A model generated the notes under the pieces. That model was not told the DNA's origin and did not search any database. It worked only from the letters and a program-made list of their open reading frames with translations. The position numbers and the translations under genes are program-made. This document shows positions 1 through 7,041 of a stretch of DNA of 13,986 nucleotides, in pieces. Source of the DNA: an uncultured Lachnobacterium sp. (GTDB lineage: Bacteria; Bacillota; Clostridia; Lachnospirales; Lachnospiraceae); NCBI GenBank assembly GCA_900548765.1, contig URLU01000040.1, positions 1-13,986 on the forward strand. The letters are read 5' to 3'. Numbering within the stretch: position 1 is the first letter of the stretch; the number at the start of each line of letters is the position of its first letter.

Positions 1-176
1 CGGAGATGTTAAACGAAGCCAGACAGATTGCTGTAAAGCGTATGGTTGATGAAGCCAAGGCGCTGGGAGCAGATGCTGTAATTGATGTGAAGTATGGTTC
101 TTCACAGGTTATGTCAGGGGCTGCTGAGGTGATTGCCTATGGAACTGCCGTAAAGATTCTGGAAGGAGAGAAATAA
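1..176 (+). CDS. YbjQ/UPF0145-family protein, C-terminal part (5' end outside window)
   Basis: Codons run from base 3 to a TAA at 174-176, giving the last 57 residues of a protein that starts before the window. What is visible has the pattern of the YbjQ_1 (PF01906, formerly UPF0145/DUF74) family: an Ala-rich helix (EARQIAVKRMVDEAKALGAD) followed by beta strands and the closing AYGTAV motif near the C-terminus. Family members are usually about 100-110 residues and assemble into pentamers; some are annotated as heavy-metal-binding, but the biochemical role is not settled. The gene ends with GGAAGGAGAG, which happens to place a Shine-Dalgarno-like site just before the GTG of the following remnant. 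Family assignment is fairly secure; function is unknown. Confidence 0.8.
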   Translation, partial: EMLNEARQIAVKRMVDEAKALGADAVIDVKYGSSQVMSGAAEVIAYGTAVKILEGEK

Positions 177-178
177 TA

Positions 179-580
179 GTGGAGATTCAGACAATTCCAG
201 CATTATCTATGGCAGGAACACTGGTAAAAAAAGGAGACAGATTCTTGCCAGTGGTTACACTTGTGTTGTATTATGGAGAAGAAGAGTGGGATGGACCAAG
301 ATGCCTGCATGATATGCTGGTAATACCAGATGAAATCAAGGAGTACATTGGCAACTATCCTCTCAATATCGTGACAATGCGAAATGCAGATTTGAAATTT
401 CATGACCAGAAAAACATAGATTTATTTAAGGTTATGTCCATAATATATGATATTTCGAAATCAAGAAGCCAAAGGTTAGATGAACTCAGACAATATGAAT
501 CAAACCGGAGCATTGACGAAAAGGTAATAGACGTAATCGTAGCATTAGCAAAGGATAATTTTATAGGAAAGGTAAAGTAA
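179..580 (+). pseudogene. Truncated Rpn-family (PD-(D/E)XK nuclease/putative transposase) remnant
   Basis: A 133-codon open frame from GTG 179 to TAA 580. Its middle, with LPVVTLVLYYGEEEWDGPR and the following LHDML at about residues 23-46, matches the conserved central block of Rpn (recombination-promoting nuclease) / PDDEXK_2 proteins, which are abundant in Lachnospiraceae. Full-length members are usually around 300 residues. Here the N-terminal nuclease core, which should hold the D...ExQ catalytic residues, is absent, because only about 20 residues precede the conserved block. The C-terminus is also short. Upstream DNA belongs to the YbjQ-like gene, so the missing part is not present in another frame. 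The AAGGAG at 163-168 sits 10 nt before GTG, so the fragment could still be translated, but it would lack catalytic residues. I therefore call it a decayed remnant, not an active gene. The 5' boundary is uncertain. Confidence 0.6.
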
Positions 581-587
581 TAAGGCC

Positions 588-1343
588 ATGCAGGTAATTT
601 TTTTACATCACAGCAGTTTTTTAATAGAAATAGACGACAAAGTTATTATATTTGACTACTTTGACGGAAACAAGGTGACTGGCTATACATTTAGAGGTAA
701 AATTCCAGAATATGCTCCAGATACTAAAATATATATGTTCGCCAGCCACAGCCACAAGGATCACTATGATATGGATGTACTTCGTCTGGCTGACAAATAT
801 GAGAATATAAAATACATTTTTTCAAAGGATATAAGGATAAGCCCTAATTTTTTATCAAAGCATGGCATAAATCCCAAAGTAAGAGACCGTGTTACATTTG
901 TGGTGCCTGACAAGGATTATGATGTGGATGGCATTAAAATCAAGACGTTAAGGTCTACAGATACAGGTGTGGCTTTTTATGTCAATGTGGATGGAGTGAC
1001 TCTGTTTCATGCGGGAGATTTGAACGACTGGCACTGGGATGGCGTGGGTGAACTTATGAATGGCAGGATGAAGAGAAATTTCAGGCATGAGATTAATAAG
1101 CTTAGGGAGCTTCCTATAAATGTGGCTTTTATGCCCATGGACACAAGGCTTGGTGCTTTTGCTAAGGACGGAATAGATTATCTGCTGAAAAATACAGACG
1201 CAGAGTTTGTGTTTCCAATGCATATGTGGCAGGATTACTCACCAATTAAGGAATATAAGAAGAGTATCAGCAATCTGGGCATGGCTGACAGGGTGATGGA
1301 AATCACCAGGGAAAATCAGGTGTTTTTGTTTGGGGAAAATTGA
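588..1343 (+). CDS. MBL-fold (metallo-beta-lactamase superfamily) metal-dependent hydrolase
   Basis: A complete 251-residue protein. The superfamily metal site is visible: HxHxDH as H54-S-H56-K-D58-H59, a further ligand group around H141/G143-D144, and a C-terminal H212 in the PMHMW segment. This ligand set normally binds two metal ions, usually Zn, in a cytoplasmic hydrolase. The N-terminal strand pattern (IFLHHSSFLIE) and the FHAGDLNDWHW segment resemble the UlaG/YtnP-like or 'predicted Zn-dependent hydrolase of the beta-lactamase fold' group, not true beta-lactamases or glyoxalase II. There is no signal peptide. The substrate cannot be read from the sequence. ATG 588 lies 7 nt after the upstream stop with only a weak purine-rich stretch before it, so it may depend on read-through from the preceding region. 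No obvious hairpin terminator follows before the 1404 promoter. Confidence 0.85.
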   Translation: MQVIFLHHSSFLIEIDDKVIIFDYFDGNKVTGYTFRGKIPEYAPDTKIYMFASHSHKDHYDMDVLRLADKYENIKYIFSKDIRISPNFLSKHGINPKVRDRVTFVVPDKDYDVDGIKIKTLRSTDTGVAFYVNVDGVTLFHAGDLNDWHWDGVGELMNGRMKRNFRHEINKLRELPINVAFMPMDTRLGAFAKDGIDYLLKNTDAEFVFPMHMWQDYSPIKEYKKSISNLGMADRVMEITRENQVFLFGEN

Positions 1344-1403
1344 TTTTTAGATTTTGTCTTAAGCGGCCCCAAATTTATGCTGTATAGAAATTGCTTTAAA
1401 TTA

Positions 1404-1432
1404 TTGAATTAAGAAAAAATATGGGATATAAT
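1404..1432 (+). promoter_or_regulatory. Sigma-A-type promoter for the small membrane protein-alaS operon
   Basis: A TTGAAT -35 hexamer (1404-1409) and a perfect TATAAT -10 hexamer (1427-1432) are separated by 17 bp, the ideal spacing for the housekeeping sigma factor. Transcription would start near 1439-1440. This argues against the ATG at 1441 as a start, because it would be leaderless, and favours ATG 1468 behind AGGAGG. Confidence 0.75.
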
Positions 1433-1467
1433 TAAACGAAATGCTTTTGTTGACAGGAGGAATTGTG

Positions 1468-1626
1468 ATGGTTGATTTTTTAATGTGCATTGCACAGTAC
1501 CTTATTATTATGGTTGTTTTAGCTGCAATAGGATGTGCAGGAGGATTCATAGGAGTTAAGCTTCGCAAATCCAAGGATGCGAAAAAAGCAGCAGCCGTAG
1601 AGCAGGCTGTAAATTCTGAGGAATAA
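1468..1626 (+). CDS. Small single-span membrane protein, hypothetical (52 aa)
   Basis: I do not recognise a named family. ATG 1468 is chosen because ACAGGAGG (1453-1460) lies 7 nt upstream. An in-frame ATG at 1441 sits at the predicted transcription start and has no ribosome binding site. The product is 52 residues: a hydrophobic stretch at about residues 2-30 (Ala/Ile/Val/Gly rich, with C7 and C23) forms one likely membrane helix. A basic patch (VKLRKSKDAKK) follows, then an acidic tail ending NSEE. The positive patch after the helix suggests an N-out/C-in topology. The gene ends 24 nt before alaS and shares its promoter, so the two are probably co-transcribed. The strong RBS and good promoter make it likely to be expressed despite its size. 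Its function is unknown, and nothing ties it to aminoacylation beyond position. Confidence 0.65.
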   Translation: MVDFLMCIAQYLIIMVVLAAIGCAGGFIGVKLRKSKDAKKAAAVEQAVNSEE

Positions 1627-1650
1627 ATCAAAGGAGATAAAGTAACAACG

Positions 1651-4311
1651 ATGAAGAAGAGTTATGGCGTAAATGAACTTCGCCGCATGTATCTTGAATT
1701 TTTTGAAAGCAAGGGACATCTTGCTATGAAGAGCTTTTCATTGGTTCCACACAATGACAACAGCTTATTACTGATAAATGCAGGAATGGCACCACTTAAG
1801 CCTTATTTCACAGGACAGGAGATTCCACCGAGAAGAAGAGTGACAACATGCCAGAAGTGTGTTCGTACAGGTGATATTGAAAACGTAGGAAAGACAGCCC
1901 GTCACCTTACATTCTTTGAGATGCTTGGCAACTTCTCTTTTGGAGATTACTTCAAGCATAAGGCTATTGCCTGGTCTTGGGAGTTTTTGACAAAGGTTTT
2001 AGGTCTTGAAGAGGACAGGCTTTATCCATCTATCTATGGAGAGGATGATGAGGCATTTGATATCTGGACCAAGGAAGTAGGCGTTGCTCCAGAAAAAATC
2101 ACTAGATTCTATCGTGACCCTGAGACAGGTGAGTGCGATAATTTCTGGGAGCATGGAGCAGGACCATGCGGACCATGTTCTGAGATTTACTATGACAGAG
2201 GAGAAAAATACGGATGTGGCAAGCCTGATTGTAAGGTAGGCTGTGACTGCGACCGCTTCATGGAAGTATGGAACAACGTATTTACCCAGTTCAATGGTGA
2301 CGGACATGGCGGCTACGAGGAGCTTGAGAATAAGAACATAGATACAGGTATGGGACTTGAGCGTCTTGCTGTTGTTATGCAGGATGTTGATTCTGTATTT
2401 GATATTGATACAATGAAGGCTATACGTGACAAGGTCTGTGGGCTTTGTGGCAAGACTTACCAGACAGATGCTTTGGATGATGTGTCAATCAGACTTATTA
2501 CAGACCATATCCGTTCTTCTACATTCCTTATTTCTGATGGTGTTATGCCAAGCAATGAGGGAAGAGGATATGTTCTCCGCCGTATCATAAGACGTGCAGC
2601 CCGCCATGGCAGAATGCTTGGTATTGAGGGCACATTCCTTGCAAAGATTGCACAGGTAGTTATTGATGAGAGCAAGGATGGATATCCAGAGCTTGAGGAA
2701 AAGAAGGACTTTATCCTTAAGGTGCTCACTCAGGAAGAGGAAAAATTTGCAAAGACAATAGATCAGGGCTTAAATATTCTTTCGGAGATGGAAGAAAAGA
2801 TGCAGTCAGAGGGTAAGAAGGTTCTCTCAGGAGAGGATGCTTTCAAGCTCTATGATACATATGGATTCCCAATCGACCTTACAGAAGAGATTCTTGAGGA
2901 AAAGGGATTCTCATATGATGAGGCTGGCTTTGAAGCCTGCATGGAGAAGCAGAGACAGACAGCCCGTGGTGCCCGTAAAGAGACTAACTACATGGGTGCT
3001 GATGCCAATGTATACAATGATATTGATTCTCCAATCACAACAGAATTTATTGGATATGACTGCTTAGACAGCAGGGAAAAAGTTGCTTTCCTTACTACTC
3101 AGGATGAAGTTGTTGAGGCTTTATCTGATGGAGACAAGGGTTCAATCATTGTTGCAAAGACACCTTTCTATGCTACAATGGGAGGCCAGCAGGGAGATAA
3201 GGGTATTATTAAGTCTGCTACAGGTACATTCGTTGTTGAGGATACAGTAAAGGTTGTTGGAAACAGAGTAGCTCATGTTGGATATGTCTCAGAGGGTATG
3301 ATCAGCAGTGATGAAGAGGTTGAGCTTCACGTAGACAAAGTACTTCGTGCTAAGACCTGCCGTAACCATTCTGCAACCCACCTTCTTCAGAAGGCACTCC
3401 GTGAAGTACTTGGTACCCATGTAGAGCAGGCTGGTTCATATCAGGATGGAGAGAGAACACGTTTTGACTTCTCTCACTTCTCAGCTATGACAGCAGAGGA
3501 AATCGCTAAGGTTGAGGCTATTGTAAATGAAAAGATTGCTGAGGCTATTCCTGTTGAGACAGCAGTTATGTCTGTCGATGAAGCTAAAAAGACAGGAGCT
3601 ATGGCTCTTTTTGGTGAGAAGTATGGTGAGAAGGTTCGTGTAGTTTCTATGGGAGACTTCTCTAAGGAATTCTGTGGTGGTACTCATGTAAAGAATACAG
3701 GAGAGATTTCAGCATTCAAGATTATTTCTGAGAGCGGTGTTGCTGCAGGAGTAAGACGTATTGAGGCTATTACAGGAGACAATGTATTTGCTTATTATGC
3801 TAAGCTTGAGGAGGAGCTTAATCAGGCTGCAAAGGTGGTTAAGTCAACCCCTGCTAATCTGGTTGACAGACTTGAGCATCTGATGGCTGAGCTTAAGGCA
3901 TTACAGAGTGAAAACGAATCATTAAAGAGCAAGGCTGCAAAGGATGCTCTGGGTGATGTTATGGATCAGGTAGTTGAGGTTAAGGGAGTCAAGCTTCTTG
4001 CTACAAGTGTAGATGGAGTGGATATGAACGGACTTCGCGACCTTGGAGACCAGCTCAAGGAGAAGCTCGGTGATGGTGTAGTAGTTATTGCTTCTTCATG
4101 TGATGGTAAGGTTAATCTCATTGCCATGGCTACAGCCAATGCTATGGCTGCTGGTGCCCATGCAGGAAATCTCATCAAGGCAATCGCTTCAAAGGTAGGC
4201 GGTGGCGGCGGTGGACGTCCAAATATGGCACAGGCTGGTGGTAAGAATCCGGCAGGAATTCCTGATGCAATCGCAGAGGCAAAGGCAGCACTTGAAGGCA
4301 TGCTTAAATAA
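1651..4311 (+). CDS. alaS: Alanyl-tRNA synthetase
   Basis: Class II synthetase that charges tRNA-Ala with alanine in the cytoplasm and hydrolyses mischarged Ser/Gly-tRNA-Ala. The 886-residue length is normal for bacterial AlaRS. The N-terminus (NELRRMYLEFFESKGH) is typical. The aminoacylation core includes TCQKCVRTGDI at about 65-76, RHLTFFEMLGNFSFGDYFK at about 82-100, GPCGPCSEIYYDRG, and motif 3 DTGMGLERL at 231-239 with R238. The editing domain has its zinc ligands HSATH (H573, H577) and CGGTH (C675, H679). A coiled-coil-like segment near 735-770 leads into the C-Ala domain, with its glycine run at 850-855 followed by RPNMAQAGG. AAGGAG at 1631-1636 is 14 nt before ATG, which is long, but no better start fits the family N-terminus. 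Many Firmicute synthetase genes have T-box leaders; none is seen here. Codon use looks like that of a highly expressed gene. Confidence 0.98.
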   Translation: MKKSYGVNELRRMYLEFFESKGHLAMKSFSLVPHNDNSLLLINAGMAPLKPYFTGQEIPPRRRVTTCQKCVRTGDIENVGKTARHLTFFEMLGNFSFGDYFKHKAIAWSWEFLTKVLGLEEDRLYPSIYGEDDEAFDIWTKEVGVAPEKITRFYRDPETGECDNFWEHGAGPCGPCSEIYYDRGEKYGCGKPDCKVGCDCDRFMEVWNNVFTQFNGDGHGGYEELENKNIDTGMGLERLAVVMQDVDSVFDIDTMKAIRDKVCGLCGKTYQTDALDDVSIRLITDHIRSSTFLISDGVMPSNEGRGYVLRRIIRRAARHGRMLGIEGTFLAKIAQVVIDESKDGYPELEEKKDFILKVLTQEEEKFAKTIDQGLNILSEMEEKMQSEGKKVLSGEDAFKLYDTYGFPIDLTEEILEEKGFSYDEAGFEACMEKQRQTARGARKETNYMGADANVYNDIDSPITTEFIGYDCLDSREKVAFLTTQDEVVEALSDGDKGSIIVAKTPFYATMGGQQGDKGIIKSATGTFVVEDTVKVVGNRVAHVGYVSEGMISSDEEVELHVDKVLRAKTCRNHSATHLLQKALREVLGTHVEQAGSYQDGERTRFDFSHFSAMTAEEIAKVEAIVNEKIAEAIPVETAVMSVDEAKKTGAMALFGEKYGEKVRVVSMGDFSKEFCGGTHVKNTGEISAFKIISESGVAAGVRRIEAITGDNVFAYYAKLEEELNQAAKVVKSTPANLVDRLEHLMAELKALQSENESLKSKAAKDALGDVMDQVVEVKGVKLLATSVDGVDMNGLRDLGDQLKEKLGDGVVVIASSCDGKVNLIAMATANAMAAGAHAGNLIKAIASKVGGGGGGRPNMAQAGGKNPAGIPDAIAEAKAALEGMLK

Positions 4312-4335
4312 TTTTAATAAATTGTATTAAAAGTA

Positions 4336-4363
4336 TTGACAAATGAGAATAATTGGTTAAAAT
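4336..4363 (+). promoter_or_regulatory. Promoter of rpsU
   Basis: A consensus TTGACA -35 (4336-4341) and TAAAAT -10 (4358-4363) are 16 bp apart, with AT-rich flanks. The predicted start near 4370 leaves a leader of about 70 nt before rpsU. It lies just after alaS, so S21 can be made independently of the synthetase operon. Confidence 0.7.
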
Positions 4364-4392
4364 ATTTGTTAGTGCAAATTAGTAGAGAATTA

Positions 4393-4434
4393 CCTAACAG
4401 TTGATGCACAATACGCAACTGGAGGGAGGTTAGG
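4393..4434 (+). promoter_or_regulatory. Structured rpsU leader holding the ribosome binding site
   Basis: CCTAAC (4393-4398) can pair with GTTAGG (4429-4434). Directly inside it, AGTTG (4399-4403) pairs with CAACT (4416-4420) around a 12-nt loop. The purine-rich GGAGGGAG (4421-4428) is left as a one-sided bulge on the 3' arm. This places the Shine-Dalgarno region of rpsU inside a foldable element ending 7 nt before the ATG, which is suited to translational control, for instance autoregulation by S21. The pairing is seen in the sequence; the control role is inference. Confidence 0.4.
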
Positions 4435-4441
4435 ATTTAGA

Positions 4442-4618
4442 ATGTCTAGTGTTATTGTAAAAGAAAATGAGACTTTAGATAGCGCATTACGTCGTTTCAA
4501 GAGAAACTGTGCTAAGGCTGGTATCCAGCAGGAGATTCGTAAGCGTGAGCATTACGAGAAGCCTAGCGTAAAGCGTAAGAAAAAATCTGAAGCAGCTAGA
4601 AAAAGAAAATACAATTAA
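4442..4618 (+). CDS. rpsU: 30S ribosomal protein S21
   Basis: A 58-codon gene with product MSSVIVKENETLDSALRRFK followed by RNCAKAGIQQEIRKREHYEK and a lysine/arginine-rich tail (KRKKKSEAARKRKYN). This is the full length and pattern of bacterial S21, a small basic protein of the 30S platform near the anti-Shine-Dalgarno end of 16S rRNA that takes part in initiation. The start is ATG 4442 with GGAGGGAGG (4421-4429) and a nearer AGGA (4432-4435) upstream. In many Firmicutes rpsU sits next to a GatB/YqeY-domain gene. Here it stands alone between its own promoter and a strong terminator. Confidence 0.97.
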   Translation: MSSVIVKENETLDSALRRFKRNCAKAGIQQEIRKREHYEKPSVKRKKKSEAARKRKYN

Positions 4619-4628
4619 TGTATTTGAG

Positions 4629-4659
4629 AGGAACTACCATATGATGGTAGTTCCTTTTT
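4629..4659 (+). terminator. Rho-independent terminator after rpsU
   Basis: A perfect 11-bp stem, GGAACTACCAT (4630-4640) with ATGGTAGTTCC (4644-4654), has a 3-nt loop and one further A-T closing pair, followed by five T residues (4655-4659). It begins 11 nt after the rpsU stop and ends that transcript before the ABC transporter gene. Confidence 0.93.
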
Positions 4660-4670
4660 ACGTGCGAGCC

Positions 4671-4700
4671 TTGTGATGCACCTTTCTAGTGCCTTAGTAT
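4671..4700 (+). promoter_or_regulatory. Possible promoter of the ABC transporter gene
   Basis: TTGTGA (4671-4676) and TAGTAT (4695-4700) are 18 bp apart. The match is moderate. A promoter is expected here because the strong rpsU terminator lies immediately upstream and the ABC gene starts at 4757. Confidence 0.35.
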
Positions 4701-4756
4701 GCAAGAGAAACTGTTACAGGCGGGTTCAGTTAGTTACTGTGTAGAGGAGGACATGA

Positions 4757-6487
4757 ATGAACGAGAATTTGAAAAAGATGTTTAGTTACTACAAGCCATA
4801 TAAAGGCATATTTTTTGCTGATATGTTTTTTGCAACTTTGTCAGCGGCTGTTGCACTTACGATTCCACTTGTAGTCAGGTATGTAACATCGACACTTATA
4901 TATAAAACCACTGCCGAGATAGTGCACCAGATTGTTTTTATTGCAATAGGACTTCTGCTGCTTCTTGCAGTGGATTGTTACAGCAGGTTTTTTATAGGAA
5001 ATTATGGACATGTAATGGGCGCAAAAATGGAATATGACATGAGAGCAGAGCTTTTTGCTCATCTACAGAAGCTTTCATTTTCCTTCTATGATGATGCCAA
5101 GGTTGGTCAGCTTATGAGCAGGGTGACATCGGATTTGTTTGATATTACAGAGCTTTTGCATCATGGACCTGAGAATATTATTCTTTCATTGCTTAAGATT
5201 GCTGGAGCACTCATAATTCTTCTAAATATCAATGGCTGGCTTGCTCTTGCTGCCTTTATAGTGCTTCCATTTATGTTCTGGTTTGCTCTTGTGCTTAATA
5301 AGAGAATGAGGGCAGCCTTTAAGAGCAATCGAGTGAAAATTGCAGCAATCAACGAGCAGATAGAGGATAATCTGTCAGGCATACGAGTAGTAAAATCCTT
5401 TGCCAATGAAGATATAGAAAACGAAAAATTTAAGATAGGAAACGATGGCTTCCTTGCAGCAAAGAAGAACAGTTATCATTTCATGGGAATATTTCAGTCA
5501 GGAGTAGGTGTTTTTTCAACACTTATTCAGGTGAACGTAATCATAGCAGGAGCAATCCTCATCGCATACAGCAAGATAAATATCAGCGATTTGATAACCT
5601 TTCTACTCTATATTAATGTGTTTACTGACCCAATCAGGACACTGGTTGACTTTACAGAGCAGTTCCAGAACGGATATACAGGCTTTGAGCGATTCAGGGA
5701 GATAATGGATATAGAGCCGGACATTAAGGATTCAGAGAACGCGGAGGAACTTAAAAATGTAAAGGGAAAAATTGAATTTCAGAATGTGTCCTTTAAATAC
5801 AATGATGGAGCAGAGGGAGTCTTAAAGAACATCAATCTGACGGTGCCGGCAGGAGCCTATATGGCGCTAGTGGGTTCCTCAGGAGCAGGAAAGACCACAC
5901 TGTGTTCATTGATACCGAGATTTTATGATGTGACAGAGGGCACAATCAGGATAGATGGAAAAGATATAAGGGATGTGACTTTGAGCAGTCTTAGAAATCA
6001 CATAGGAATGGTACAGCAGGACGTATATCTTTTTGCTGGTACCATATTTGAAAATATAGCCTATGGAAAACCTGGGGCAGGCAGGGAAGAAGTAATAGAA
6101 GCAGCAAAAAATGCAAATGCTCACGAATTTATCATGTCATTTCCAGATGGCTATGACACAGACATAGGACAGAGAGGAATCAAGCTGTCTGGAGGACAGA
6201 AACAGAGACTATCAATAGCCAGAGTGTTTTTAAAGAATCCGCCAATCCTTATATTTGACGAAGCAACCTCAGCCCTTGACAATGAGAGTGAAAAGGTAGT
6301 GCAGGAATCTCTGGAGAAGCTTGCCAAAAACAGGACAACCTTTGTAATTGCCCACCGATTAACCACAATCCAGAACGCAGAGAAGATACTCGTGCTCACA
6401 GAGGAAGGAATCGCAGAGTCGGGCTCACACGAGGAGCTGCTCGCTAAGGGGGGTATTTACGAGAAGCTGTATCATATGCATAGATAA
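4757..6487 (+). CDS. ABC-type exporter half-transporter (fused permease and ATPase)
   Basis: A 576-residue protein, the usual size for a homodimeric type IV (MsbA/LmrA-like) exporter. The N-terminal ABC_membrane domain (about 1-310) has six hydrophobic segments, roughly at 15-40, 55-77, 135-155, 157-180, 243-268 and 275-293. The C-terminal ATPase has all motifs: Walker A GSSGAGKTT (373-381, K379), Q-loop in MVQQDVYLF, signature LSGGQ (477-481), Walker B LIFDE ending at D501-E502, and H-loop H533. It would use ATP to export a hydrophobic or peptide-like substrate across the cytoplasmic membrane; the substrate cannot be inferred. The start at ATG 4757 has GAGGAGG (4744-4750) 6 nt upstream; a second ATG at 4753 is out of frame and too close. 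No partner half-transporter is adjacent, so a homodimer is likely. It is a monocistronic unit by position. Confidence 0.93.
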   Translation: MNENLKKMFSYYKPYKGIFFADMFFATLSAAVALTIPLVVRYVTSTLIYKTTAEIVHQIVFIAIGLLLLLAVDCYSRFFIGNYGHVMGAKMEYDMRAELFAHLQKLSFSFYDDAKVGQLMSRVTSDLFDITELLHHGPENIILSLLKIAGALIILLNINGWLALAAFIVLPFMFWFALVLNKRMRAAFKSNRVKIAAINEQIEDNLSGIRVVKSFANEDIENEKFKIGNDGFLAAKKNSYHFMGIFQSGVGVFSTLIQVNVIIAGAILIAYSKINISDLITFLLYINVFTDPIRTLVDFTEQFQNGYTGFERFREIMDIEPDIKDSENAEELKNVKGKIEFQNVSFKYNDGAEGVLKNINLTVPAGAYMALVGSSGAGKTTLCSLIPRFYDVTEGTIRIDGKDIRDVTLSSLRNHIGMVQQDVYLFAGTIFENIAYGKPGAGREEVIEAAKNANAHEFIMSFPDGYDTDIGQRGIKLSGGQKQRLSIARVFLKNPPILIFDEATSALDNESEKVVQESLEKLAKNRTTFVIAHRLTTIQNAEKILVLTEEGIAESGSHEELLAKGGIYEKLYHMHR

Positions 6488-6736
6488 AGACATAAGGTTT
6501 ATTTCTACAATAATTGAGCAGACAGTGATAACTTGATTAGACTGAAACAATATTATATTTATTAAATAGATTGAGTTGTACCTTCGCTAAATTGAATAAG
6601 GCTAAATATATCTGGTACCTCACGCCTGTGAGTTTTGTAAAAAACTTGTTTTTTCATATTTGGGTATACACATAACAGTAAGAGATATATTATTTTATGG
6701 AATATTTATTTGTAGCAACATCAAAGCGTAGAAATA
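6488..6736. other. AT-rich intergenic stretch with a weak hairpin
   Basis: I see no gene, RNA motif or clear promoter here. The only structure is a short hairpin, CTCAC (6619-6623) and GTGAG (6628-6632) with loop GCCT, followed by TTTT (6633-6636). It could be a weak terminator for the ABC transporter transcript, but a 5-bp stem 130 nt after the stop is poor evidence. Confidence 0.3.
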
Positions 6737-6901
6737 CGAGTCAGGTCAGGCAAGCCCCAGCATGCAGGTGTCAGACCTTAAAGGAACGCCGGCACTTAAT
6801 GAGCACCAGCATGCGCTGGCGCGAATTTAGTACCGCTGCGTCCCGACCAGAGCGAGAGCGCGTCTGACACCTGCATGCTGGGGCTTGTCTGACCTGACTC
6901 G
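6737..6901. repeat. 165-bp GC-rich near-perfect palindromic element
   Basis: The 40-nt left arm (6737-6776) is the reverse complement of the right arm (6862-6901) except at one position, which forms a G-U pair in RNA. The arms are about 62% G+C while the flanks are strongly AT-rich. The 85-nt centre is itself an imperfect hairpin: GGAACGC-CGGCACTTAAT on the left aligns with the complement of ATTTAGTACCGCTGCGTCCC on the right, with three mismatches and a 2-nt bulge. It is capped by CACCAGC-ATGC-GCTGGCG with one mismatch. The string CCAGCATGC occurs in the left arm, in the centre, and in inverse in the right arm. No ORF and no T-tract follow. It resembles a MITE or other non-autonomous palindromic intergenic repeat, or a stable structured RNA. 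No target-site duplication is obvious. I do not recognise a named family. Confidence 0.85.
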
Positions 6902-6944
6902 GAGCCACAACTCTATTTCAAAAATATGAAAAAAAAATAAACAA

Positions 6945-6963
6945 AATGCAAATGATTTGCATT
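6945..6963. promoter_or_regulatory. Fur/Zur-type operator palindrome
   Basis: AATGCAAATGATTTGCATT is a perfect 9-1-9 inverted repeat. Its inner 15 bp have the 7-1-7 layout with the AAT-N-ATT core shared by Fur, Zur and PerR boxes in Firmicutes. The right arm covers the -35 hexamer of the downstream promoter, as expected for repression. Because the downstream genes are metal-binding GTPases, a zinc-responsive Zur-type regulator is the best guess; which member binds cannot be told from the site. Confidence 0.65.
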
Positions 6964-6985
6964 ATTTAGAAATAGCGAGTAAAAT
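6957..6985 (+). promoter_or_regulatory. Promoter of the CobW-like GTPase operon
   Basis: TTGCAT (-35, 6957-6962) and TAAAAT (-10, 6980-6985) have a 17-bp spacer. The start would be near 6992, giving a leader of about 50 nt. The -35 hexamer lies within the right half of the 6945-6963 palindrome, so occupancy of that site should block RNA polymerase. Confidence 0.65.
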
Positions 6986-7041
6986 ACACTTGGTAAAAAT
7001 ATAAATTGCGCAAACCGCGTTTAGATAAGGAGTGAATAGAA

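Noticed and set aside
1344..1650. T-box riboswitch upstream of alaS
   Set aside because: The transcript leader before the first gene is under 30 nt, and no T-box consensus, specifier stem or antiterminator hairpin is visible.
4312..4332. TTTTAATA/TATTAAAA inverted repeat after alaS as a terminator
   Set aside because: The 8-bp stem is all A-T and too weak for intrinsic termination. It lies just before the rpsU -35 box and fits AT-rich promoter DNA.
4753..4785. Ten-codon open frame starting at ATG 4753 before the ABC transporter
   Set aside because: Its ATG is only 2 nt from the Shine-Dalgarno sequence, while ATG 4757 is at the right distance. It is most likely incidental.
6737..6901. Palindromic element as an intrinsic terminator or CRISPR-like repeat
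   Set aside because: No T-tract follows the right arm, and there is no regular series of repeats and spacers; it is a single inverted structure.
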